Below are positions 1 to 5,646 of a DNA stretch of 5,646 nucleotides, piece by piece. A program made the translations under genes and the position numbers. The stretch is from the NCBI GenBank assembly GCA_029821415.1, contig JALGTJ010000122.1, positions 1-5,646 on the forward strand, read 5' to 3'. The DNA is from Candidatus Zipacnadia bacterium. Its GTDB lineage: Bacteria; Armatimonadota; Zipacnadia; Zipacnadales; Zipacnadaceae. Position 1 is the stretch's first letter; every line of letters starts with the position of its first letter. The notes beneath the pieces are model-generated. The model saw nothing but the letters and a program-made list of their open reading frames with translations. It was not told the origin of the DNA and made no database searches.

Positions 1-295
1 CGAGCGGGCGGTCGCGGAAACAATTCGCCGCGCCGGACTTGATGTGCCGGTTTTAATACATGCCTTTCCGGACGAAATCGGCAAGATGTTGCGCGCTGAC
101 CGGCGCGATAGCTTTTGCGGAAAGATCTCGGTATGTAATAACCTGGCGCAATACGGTACGAAATACTCACTGACCACGAGACACACAGAGGCAGTAGAGG
201 GCGAGCAATTTGCGGCGGACCTGGAGTGGTTTGGCGCAGTCTGCCGCGTTGTGGGCGGCATCAAGCGGGCCCGGATAGGAGCCATAGGGACGCGA

Positions 296-351
296 GTTGC
301 GCCCTTCAAGACGGTCCGCTTCAGCGAGAAGATATTGGAGGCTGCGGGTAT
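296..351. repeat. 56-bp direct tandem duplication, copy 1
   Basis: Bases 296-351 are identical to 352-407, with no gap between them. The flanking bases differ (a at 295 versus t at 351; g at 352 versus c at 408), so the unit is exactly 56 bp. The length is not a multiple of three, so the duplication shifts the frame. Both copies encode VAPFKTVRFSEKILEAAG, each in the frame that suits its own side of the break. Confidence 0.97.
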
Positions 352-407
352 GTTGCGCCCTTCAAGACGGTCCGCTTCAGCGAGAAGATATTGGAGGCTG
401 CGGGTAT
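352..407. repeat. 56-bp direct tandem duplication, copy 2
   Basis: Second exact copy of the 56-bp unit, lying inside the isomerase-like gene. It is in frame with the downstream part of the gene (through to 1212), whereas copy 1 is in frame with the upstream part. No transposase, inverted termini or target-site pattern accompanies it. Replication slippage or an assembly error is therefore more likely than an insertion element. Confidence 0.97.
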
Positions 408-1226
408 CTCGGTAGAGGTGATTGGTTTGGGCGAAATCTTGGCTGAGGTGGATAAGCTGGATGACAAGGCTAAAGAAGTGCAAGATAGTTCTGCTGAACT
501 GCGTGGCTATGTACCTCTGAAAGGGGTTCCCGAGGAGGCCTTGGCTAAAATGACCAAGCTCCGTCTGGCGATTGACCAGTGGCTGCAAGAGAACGAAATT
601 GATGCCTTTGCCTTCCAGTGTTGGGATGCTATTGAGAGATTCCTGGGAATTGTGCCGTGTGCAGTGATGAGTATGTTCAGCCAAAAGTTGATCCCCGCAG
701 CCTGTGAAGGCGACGTCACCGGAGCGGTGGGGATGTATGCAATGGCCTTGGCCTCCGGGCAGCCCAGTGCGCTGCTGGACTGGAACAATAACTACGGGGA
801 TGACCCGAACAAGTGTGTCTTATTCCATTGCAGCAATCTGCCCAAGGATATGTTTAGCGAGGTGTATATGACCCAGCATCCCATCCTATCTGACAGTGTT
901 GGTCCGGAGAATGCCTGGGGCGTCTGCGTGGGGCGAATAAGCCCGGGGCCGTTCACCTACACACGAGTCTCTACAGATGATGCGGCAGGCGTTGTGCGGG
1001 CATACACTGGCGAAGGCCAGATCACGGATGACCCGCTGGATACCTACGGGGGATATGGCGTGGCAGAAATTCCTAATCTGCAGGTCTTGTTCAACTATGT
1101 CTGTGCCAACGGCTTTGAACATCATGTCGCCATCAACCAGTCGCAGGTGGCCGACGCCATATATGAGGCGATGGACAACTACCTGGAGTGGGATGTGTAT
1201 TACCACCAATAGATGCTGCGGCTGCG

Positions 1227-2232
1227 TTATAGTTGTTCAAACGAGGGGAAACCGGCGGGCAGAAAGTACTGCAGGTAGCGGTTGCGGGCGAAGCGGTCAG
1301 TCATACCGGCGATGTAATCACACACCTGGCGGGCACGCTTCTTGGGGTCAGAGGGGGGCGCGCTGTTGATCTCAGCGAAGGCGTGATCGTCTTCCATATA
1401 GAGGTCAAATAAGCTACGTATTATGCCCGCGACCTTGTCAGTCTCCTGACGTAGGCGGGGCGATGCTCATAGAAATGCGCGGTTGATCAAGACTGTGTTC
1501 AATAAGGTCACGTACCATAGTGCCAACGCGTTGGCTGTGCCGGGCGCCCAGCGTCTTGGTGACTACTGTCGGCACTTGCTGGGCAGACAGAAAGCCCGTA
1601 CGCAGGCAGTCGTCAAGGTCGTGAGTAATATAGGCAATACGGTCAGCCACCCTCACTACCATCGCCTCCATAGTGGGCGGGGTAGCTTCCTCCAAATCTA
1701 TTTGCAGGTCTTTCATTGACTTGCTATGGGCCACAATGCCCTCGCGTGTTTCCTGGGAAAGATTAAGGCCTTGCCCATCTCTTTCCAGCACATCTACTAC
1801 ACGCAGGCTGTGCTCGTGGTGGGCGAAATGAGCCTGCGGGTCATAGCTGCGGTATACCTCATCCAGACTGGCTTCACCAGCGTGTCCGAAGGGCGTATGG
1901 CCAACGTCGTGGGCCAGCGCAATTGCCTCGGTTAGGTCCTCGTTCAGGCGTAGAGCTTTAGCGATGGTACGGGCAATCTGGGCAACTTCCAGGGTGTGGG
2001 ATAGGCGCGTGCGCAGGTGGTCTTCGCGCGGCGATATAAAGACCTGCGTCTTCTGAGCCAGACGGCGAAAGGCGCGGCACAGGTGGATAATGCGGTCGCG
2101 GTCGCGCTGAAAGATAGTGCGGACCGGGCAGGGCGGCTCTGGGCGGGCTCGTCCTCCTGATGCGGCGCTGAGAGTTGCGTATTGGCTCAGATACTCAGAC
2201 TCGCGCTGTTCAATCTGTTCGCGGATAGTCAT
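1227..2232 (-). pseudogene. dgt: Deoxyguanosinetriphosphate triphosphohydrolase (HD domain), frameshifted near the C-terminus
   Basis: This cytoplasmic HD-superfamily enzyme hydrolyses dGTP (and often other dNTPs) to the nucleoside and triphosphate, tuning dNTP pools. The chosen ATG at 2232 gives MTIREQIEQRESEYLS, the usual start of this subfamily; the frame stays open to 2385, but that extension looks non-coding. Visible motifs are FQRDRDRIIH (41-50), FRRLAQKTQVF (55-65), His79 in SHTLEV, His108-Asp109 in AHDVGHTPFGHAGE, and Asp197 in RVADRIAYITHD, which together make the metal-binding H...HD...D set. After residue ~259 (SMSIAP) the frame runs into a stop at 1438-1440. The family C-terminus continues one frame over from 1454 to a TAA at 1227-1229: RQETDKVAGIIRSLFDLY, then DYIAGMTDRFARNRYLQYF. 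One extra base in 1455-1461, most simply in the G4 run 1457-1460, explains this. Restored length is about 334 residues, normal for the family. The catalytic core is intact, so a sequencing error is plausible. Confidence 0.9.
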
Positions 2233-2242
2233 AGACAGTTTA

Positions 2243-2251
2243 ATTATATCA
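2243..2251 (-). promoter_or_regulatory. Extended -10 promoter of the dGTPase gene
   Basis: Read on the minus strand the sequence is TGATATAAT, a perfect TATAAT at 2248-2243 preceded by the TG of an extended -10. No good -35 match lies 16-18 bp upstream, as is common for extended -10 promoters. The predicted transcription start, about 6-7 bases downstream, falls near 2236-2237, only some 4-5 bases before the ATG at 2232. There is no purine-rich Shine-Dalgarno sequence before that ATG. The mRNA may therefore be leaderless or nearly so. This is a pattern match only. Confidence 0.55.
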
Positions 2252-2469
2252 CGGGAAGCAAAATGATAGTAGGAACAGAAGTTGCAGGATAAGGTGAGGA
2301 AGGGATTCCGGTTGCCTGCGGGAACATAGCCTCCAGCATAGAGCATGGGCGGAAAGTTGGCAGGAGTCTGTCGAGGCACCGCCAATTGCTGACTTTAGTT
2401 AGGTAGTTCACCCGCATTGCATATTCTGAACACCGCCCCGGTTGCTGCAATTAGCTGGGGTGGGGCGCC

Positions 2470-2475
2470 GGAGGT
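2470..2475 (+). promoter_or_regulatory. Shine-Dalgarno site of the SLBB export gene
   Basis: GGAGGT at 2470-2475 is a strong match to the anti-Shine-Dalgarno sequence. It lies 12 bases before the ATG at 2488, a slightly long but workable spacing. It supports this ATG, which also begins a typical signal sequence. Confidence 0.65.
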
Positions 2476-2487
2476 AGAGTACGAGTT

Positions 2488-5211
2488 ATGGGTGCAATCT
2501 CGCGCAAACTCAACGCAACGGTATGGGTAGCATTGCTCGGATTAGTGGCGTGGGTCAATAGCTGCTCGGCAGCGCAGGTGGTTATGCCAGAGCAACCAGC
2601 AGCACGACAGGCAACTGAGCAGCCAGCGAGCGACCAGCAGTCAGAGGCGGAGGTGCCGGGTGTTGCTACCAGCACGGAACATCAAGCACTGCCCTCATCA
2701 GAGGAGGGCCAGCCTGCCCGCTTCCCGCAGTGGCAGCGAGCCGAACAGGACTGGGAATTATCCGAAGATATGCGCCTGGAGAACCTTGAGCGATTCGGTG
2801 CAGCACTGTTCGCCGGTACGGCTGGCGAGGAACCCCGCACCTTGAATATGCCGATCTCGCCGGAGTATGTATTGGGGCCAGGTGACGAGCTTGCGGTGCG
2901 TACTTGGAGCGAGGGCATCGAGCACCTCAACACCACGGTACTTGTTTCTGCCAAAGGCACCATATACCTGCCGCTGGCTGGGGAGATAGACGTTGCGGGA
3001 CAATCCCTGGGCGCCGCCGGGGATATGATTGCGGCGAAGCTGGGCCAGTTCTACATTGATAGCCAAACAACGGTAACGATTAGTGAGCCGCGGATGGTGA
3101 CGGTTTATGTTACTGGCGACGTGGTCAGGCCGGGTCGTTATGGGTTGAGCGGGACAGGCAGCGTACTGACAGCGCTATATTTGGCGGGTGGCCCAAGCAA
3201 TGCTGGCTCGTTCCGCGACGTTCGCCTAATAAAGCCCCACCAGGAGCCTGTTAGAATTGACCTGTATCCTTATCTGCTCAAGGGCGAGCCGCTCCATGAC
3301 CCTCCGCTGGAGAATGGCGACACTATCTTTGTCAGCAAAGTCGGTGCTGAGATTGGAGTGGCGGGCGAGGTTCGGCGGCCGGGCCGTTATGAAATAGACG
3401 GCCCAATTACCTGCGGGGAAGCAATAGAGCTGGCCGGCGGCCCGTCTCCGGTCGGGTCACTGAGAGACGTTACGGTCTGGCGGGTCATAAATCATCGCCA
3501 CCAAATAGTGGTCAGCCTGGACCTGACCCGGCCTGCTGGTAGCCCGGGTAGCGGTGACTCCGATATCACTCTGCAAGCTGGCGATGTAGTGGTAGTCAAG
3601 CCGATAGATAAGATGCCGAAGAATGCCGTGCGTATTGCTGGAGCTGTGCGTCGCCCTGGCATCTATGAGATAGCACCCCGGATGACAGTGGGCGATCTTA
3701 TTTCGCTGGCCGGGGGGTTGGATGAAGGGGCCTACTTGGGGTATGCGGAGATTCGGCGCCTTGACGAATGCAGTCAGCATCACTACGAGAGCTTCTCGGT
3801 CCAGCACGCCCTGGATGCCCCGGCGGATTCAATGCCTCTTGTTCCGTACGATGCCGTTCGCATCTTCTATCGCCGGGAAGTTACCCCAATCACCTATGTG
3901 CAGGTTGTCGGCCCAGTGCAAAAACCGGGGCAATACCAGTGGTCGGCCGGTATGCGGATCAAAGACCTGGTTATGCAAAGCGGCGGGGTAACAGAGGCGG
4001 CTTATCTGCAGCAAGCCACTTTGCTGCGCTTGCGGCCCGATGGTGAGCGCCAGATGCTGAAAATCAGCCTGCAGGAGGCGCTTGCGGGCGATCTGTCCAG
4101 TAATATTGCTCTGGAACCGGGCGATATTCTGAGAGTGGCCTCTCGCCGTCCGCCAGCCAAGGTCCATATTGCTGGTTTTGTGCATGAACCCGGTGACTAT
4201 GATTGTTTTGAGGGGATGAAAGTCAGTGACCTAATCCTCGCGGCTCAGGGTGTTGCTCCCGGCGCGAGCGATACCCTGGAGTATGCCCAGGGGCGGCAGG
4301 TTGGCCCAGCCACCGTACGTCGTCTGAAGCTCGAAATCAAGAGCGAAGGACAAATTACTGTAAATCCTGATCTGGTGCTGGGTAGTGACGATATGGTTAC
4401 AGTCCTGGGCCGTGGCGATTTCAAACAGCAACCGGCTGTGGTCCAGGTCACGGGCCAGGTGCAGAACCCGGGCACATATGTGTTGCACGGCGATGTAGAT
4501 CAACAAGAGACGGTATACGACTTGCTGCAAAGAGCCGGGCCGCTACTGGAGGATGCTGACCCGAACGGTATTGTGGTTTACCGCCCCAGTGAGCAGGCTC
4601 TTGCCAAGGGGCAGCGACAAAACCTGGAACAGATTGTGGCTATGTATAACCGGGAAGCAACTGGCTACATGCTACCGGGGCAAGCCGAGGCCGAGCGGGC
4701 TGTGCTTGCGGAGCAGGTAGGCGCCAATGTGGGCCAGCTTCTGGCGGGCGGCGGGACAGCCTTGGTGATCCCCCCTCGTCACCTCAGCCTTTCGGCGTGG
4801 GTAAGCGGCATTCCGGTGGAAGGGGGTAAGCTGTTAGAAACCCACGGGAAAGAAGCAGACGTTTTGGTGCAAGATGGCGACACTATTGTTGTGCCCAAGA
4901 TTCGTAATACCGTCGCAGTGTTAGGGGCAGTTATCCGGCCAGGCAAGGTGCCCTACCGCCAGTCAGCGGATGTTGATTACTACATAGATATGGTAGGTGG
5001 AACTGCCAACGATGCTGCGGCTGGCCATGCAGTCGTCGTCCGCGCCAATGGTGCCGCCCACCGGCGCAGCCAGGTCAAAGAGATTAGGCCAGGCGATGTA
5101 ATCATCGTGCCTTCTGACTATATGGTGAAGACGGTTCGTACCGACACTACCTTCCAACTAATACTCAAAACCCTGGGCAGCCTGGCTGCTACATTTTTAG
5201 TGTTTGGGTAA
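2488..5211 (+). CDS. Wza-like polysaccharide export protein with seven SLBB-type repeats
   Basis: A predicted secreted protein of 907 residues, likely the periplasmic/outer-membrane conduit for an exopolysaccharide or capsule. Residues 1-29 form a signal peptide (Arg6/Lys7, then hydrophobic 11-23). Cys26 in VNSC is a weak lipobox, while SAA before Gln30 offers an ordinary signal peptidase I site. Residues ~30-100 are a Gln/Glu/Ala/Pro-rich linker. Residues ~122-203 are a polysaccharide export domain (SPEYVLGPGDELAVRTW). SLBB-type repeats follow at roughly 204-283, 288-371, 380-463, 468-552, 557-640, 650-804 and 807-876, each opening with a G-x-V-x-x-PG-x-Y-like turn. Most units close with GD and a hydrophobic strand (NGDTIFVSK, AGDVVVVKP, PGDIIVP-like). 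Residues 888-907 are hydrophobic or amphipathic, as in proteins whose C-terminal helix enters the outer membrane. At 907 residues it is far longer than E. coli Wza (~380). A sugar transferase gene follows after 39 bp, which supports the role. The family assignment is firm; the polymer exported is unknown. Confidence 0.92.
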   Translation: MGAISRKLNATVWVALLGLVAWVNSCSAAQVVMPEQPAARQATEQPASDQQSEAEVPGVATSTEHQALPSSEEGQPARFPQWQRAEQDWELSEDMRLENLERFGAALFAGTAGEEPRTLNMPISPEYVLGPGDELAVRTWSEGIEHLNTTVLVSAKGTIYLPLAGEIDVAGQSLGAAGDMIAAKLGQFYIDSQTTVTISEPRMVTVYVTGDVVRPGRYGLSGTGSVLTALYLAGGPSNAGSFRDVRLIKPHQEPVRIDLYPYLLKGEPLHDPPLENGDTIFVSKVGAEIGVAGEVRRPGRYEIDGPITCGEAIELAGGPSPVGSLRDVTVWRVINHRHQIVVSLDLTRPAGSPGSGDSDITLQAGDVVVVKPIDKMPKNAVRIAGAVRRPGIYEIAPRMTVGDLISLAGGLDEGAYLGYAEIRRLDECSQHHYESFSVQHALDAPADSMPLVPYDAVRIFYRREVTPITYVQVVGPVQKPGQYQWSAGMRIKDLVMQSGGVTEAAYLQQATLLRLRPDGERQMLKISLQEALAGDLSSNIALEPGDILRVASRRPPAKVHIAGFVHEPGDYDCFEGMKVSDLILAAQGVAPGASDTLEYAQGRQVGPATVRRLKLEIKSEGQITVNPDLVLGSDDMVTVLGRGDFKQQPAVVQVTGQVQNPGTYVLHGDVDQQETVYDLLQRAGPLLEDADPNGIVVYRPSEQALAKGQRQNLEQIVAMYNREATGYMLPGQAEAERAVLAEQVGANVGQLLAGGGTALVIPPRHLSLSAWVSGIPVEGGKLLETHGKEADVLVQDGDTIVVPKIRNTVAVLGAVIRPGKVPYRQSADVDYYIDMVGGTANDAAAGHAVVVRANGAAHRRSQVKEIRPGDVIIVPSDYMVKTVRTDTTFQLILKTLGSLAATFLVFG
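3097..5115 (+). repeat. Protein-level array of seven SLBB-type units
   Basis: Within the export protein, the Pro of the PG turn recurs at residues 215, 298, 390, 480, 568, 661 and 818. The spacings are 83, 92, 90, 88, 93 and 157. The first six intervals mark a regular array; the last is lengthened by about 65 residues inside unit six (about 690-790). Units have diverged strongly in sequence, so this is an old domain array and not a recent DNA repeat. The coordinates cover residues 204-876. SLBB domains are beta-grasp folds that stack as rings or bind glycans. Confidence 0.8.
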
Positions 5212-5239
5212 GCAGTGCCGGCCTTGAGGCGCAAGCGTC

Positions 5240-5245
5240 GGTGAG
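5240..5245 (+). promoter_or_regulatory. Putative Shine-Dalgarno site of the sugar transferase gene
   Basis: GGTGAG at 5240-5245 lies 5 bases before the GTG at 5251. It supports GTG as the start over the internal ATG at 5395, which has only a weak AGG further upstream. The 39-bp gap after the export gene contains no convincing terminator or promoter, in keeping with co-transcription. Confidence 0.45.
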
Positions 5246-5250
5246 TTGCT

Positions 5251-5646
5251 GTGAGCGAGCTACAGCATGGATATCATGGTATAGCTCAGCATGTTGAATC
5301 TCCTATTGGCTATATCTCCGCTAATGACTCTGGGGGTACTGCTGTAGATAGCGAGCGAGCCATTGCTGCTGGCTTCTGCCAGGTGCCTGCCACCATGTAT
5401 AGTCGCTACGGCAAGCGCGCACTAGAAGTTGCTCTTGTTATTCTACTACTCCCGATGGCCACGATGCTGATTGCATTGTGCGCTTTGCTCATCAAGATGC
5501 TCAGCCCAGGGCCGGTGTTTTATCGCCAGGAGCGTGTTGGGCAGGGTGGCCAACTTTTTGGAATGTTGAAATTGCGTACGATGGTTCCTGGGGCCGAAAA
5601 CACTACGGGGCCAGTGTGGGCCGCCGAGGACGATCCCCGGGTAACA
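5251..5646 (+). CDS. Bacterial sugar transferase (undecaprenyl-phosphate sugar phosphotransferase), 3' partial
   Basis: The first 132 codons of a monotopic phosphoglycosyl transferase, the enzyme class that transfers a sugar phosphate from a nucleotide sugar to undecaprenyl phosphate, starting a repeat unit at the inner membrane. The frame opens after a TGA at 5242-5244, so GTG 5251 is the earliest start; ATG 5395 (residue 49) is the alternative. Residues 1-48 have no recognisable domain. The transferase domain begins at YGKRALEVALVILLLP (50-65), a hydrophobic re-entrant segment with a Pro kink. It continues with KMLSPGPVFYRQERVGQGG and LKLRTMVPGAE, then GPVWAAEDDPRVT at the window edge. The catalytic Asp-Glu pair of the family would lie just beyond the end. 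There is no multi-helix N-terminal domain as in WcaJ, so this is a small form, like PglC. It follows the export gene by 39 bp, probably in one operon. The sugar specificity is unknown. Confidence 0.9.
   Translation, partial: MSELQHGYHGIAQHVESPIGYISANDSGGTAVDSERAIAAGFCQVPATMYSRYGKRALEVALVILLLPMATMLIALCALLIKMLSPGPVFYRQERVGQGGQLFGMLKLRTMVPGAENTTGPVWAAEDDPRVT

Larger units (their letters stand above)
2..1212 (+). pseudogene. L-fucose/L-arabinose isomerase family protein, 5' partial, frame broken by a 56-bp duplication
   Basis: The gene enters from beyond the left edge. It is read in one frame from base 2 to about 351 and in another from about 352 to the TAG at 1210-1212. Removing one copy of the 56-bp duplication joins the frames into one 384-residue partial protein. 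Without that, the upstream frame stops at TAG 413-415. Family-typical stretches are RRDSFCGKISVCNNL upstream, and FQCWDAIERFLGIVPC, AACEGDV, LLDWNNNYG and HCSNLP downstream; these match the COG2407 fucose isomerase-like group. By family analogy the likely metal ligands are Glu at 706-708, Asp at 778-780 and a His in FEHH at 1120-1125. Such enzymes interconvert aldoses and ketoses in the cytoplasm using Mn2+. The exact sugar cannot be told. Roughly 70-100 N-terminal residues probably lie outside the window. It converges on the dGTPase gene with 14 bp between stop codons. It is either a true recent pseudogene or an assembly artefact. Confidence 0.85.
2233..2487. other. Divergent intergenic region between the dGTPase and polysaccharide export genes
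   Basis: These 255 bp separate two divergent genes. Next to the dGTPase start lies its extended -10 promoter, and next to the export gene lies a Shine-Dalgarno site. The minus-strand frame is open to 2385, but its translation is not family-like and includes the promoter, so I treat it as non-coding. I saw no strong sigma-70 promoter for the export gene; partial matches around 2420-2427 lack a convincing -35. No clear operator palindrome or terminator was found. Confidence 0.7.

Noticed and set aside
977..1369. Plus-strand open frame spanning the end of the isomerase-like gene and the dGTPase tail
   Set aside because: It is out of frame with both recognised proteins, has an Arg/Cys/Trp-rich composition, and lies over conserved coding sequence: a shadow frame.
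1438..1460. Programmed ribosomal frameshifting in the dGTPase gene
   Set aside because: There is no slippery heptamer, no known +1 site and no clear downstream stem. A base error or mutation in a G run is simpler.
2233..2385. N-terminal extension of the dGTPase frame to an ATG at 2385
   Set aside because: The family's usual start MTIREQIEQ begins at 2232. The extra 51 residues do not resemble the family and would include the -10 promoter element.
2386..2427. Sigma-70 promoter for the export gene (TTGCTG near 2386, TATTCT near 2422)
   Set aside because: The two half-matches are about 30 bp apart, far from the usual 16-18 bp, and neither has a proper partner.
2682..3066. Minus-strand open frames inside the export gene
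   Set aside because: They are antisense to a long, well-supported coding region and show no recognisable protein features.
3314..4886. 13-bp repeat atggcgacactat at 3314-3326 and 4874-4886
   Set aside because: It encodes the same GDT motif of two SLBB units. It reflects domain homology or chance and is not a separate DNA element.
5212..5250. Terminator between the export and sugar transferase genes
   Set aside because: Only a very short imperfect stem around 5227-5241 is present and no T run follows it.

Overview
The window looks like chromosomal DNA of moderate to fairly high GC content from a bacterium that probably has an outer membrane. The inference rests on a large Wza-type polysaccharide export protein. 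I cannot name a phylum from this sequence alone. The gene density, ATG/GTG starts and one clear Shine-Dalgarno site fit an ordinary bacterial chromosome. There is no sign of a phage, plasmid, insertion sequence, CRISPR array or RNA gene.

Layout from left to right: (1) the 3' part of a gene of the L-fucose/L-arabinose isomerase family (plus strand, entering from beyond the left edge and ending at 1212). An exact 56-bp tandem duplication (296-351 and 352-407) breaks its reading frame. (2) A convergent dGTP triphosphohydrolase gene (minus strand, 2232 down to 1227). Its last ~75 codons lie in a different frame from the rest, consistent with one extra base near a G4 run at 1457-1460. (3) A 255-bp divergent intergenic region that carries an extended -10 promoter for the dGTPase gene. 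(4) A 907-residue secreted polysaccharide export protein (plus, 2488-5211) with a Wza-like export domain followed by seven SLBB-type repeats. (5) After 39 bp, the start of a bacterial sugar transferase gene (plus, GTG at 5251), cut by the right edge.

The two right-hand genes form the visible start of an exopolysaccharide or capsule operon. The sugar transferase would load the first sugar phosphate onto undecaprenyl phosphate at the inner membrane, and the SLBB protein would form the periplasmic/outer-membrane export conduit. The left half is unrelated: sugar isomerisation and dNTP control.

The strongest unusual observations are the 56-bp frame-breaking duplication, a second independent frame break in the neighbouring gene, and the long SLBB array with a stretched sixth unit. 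I see no convincing evidence for an entirely new system; the parts belong to known families.
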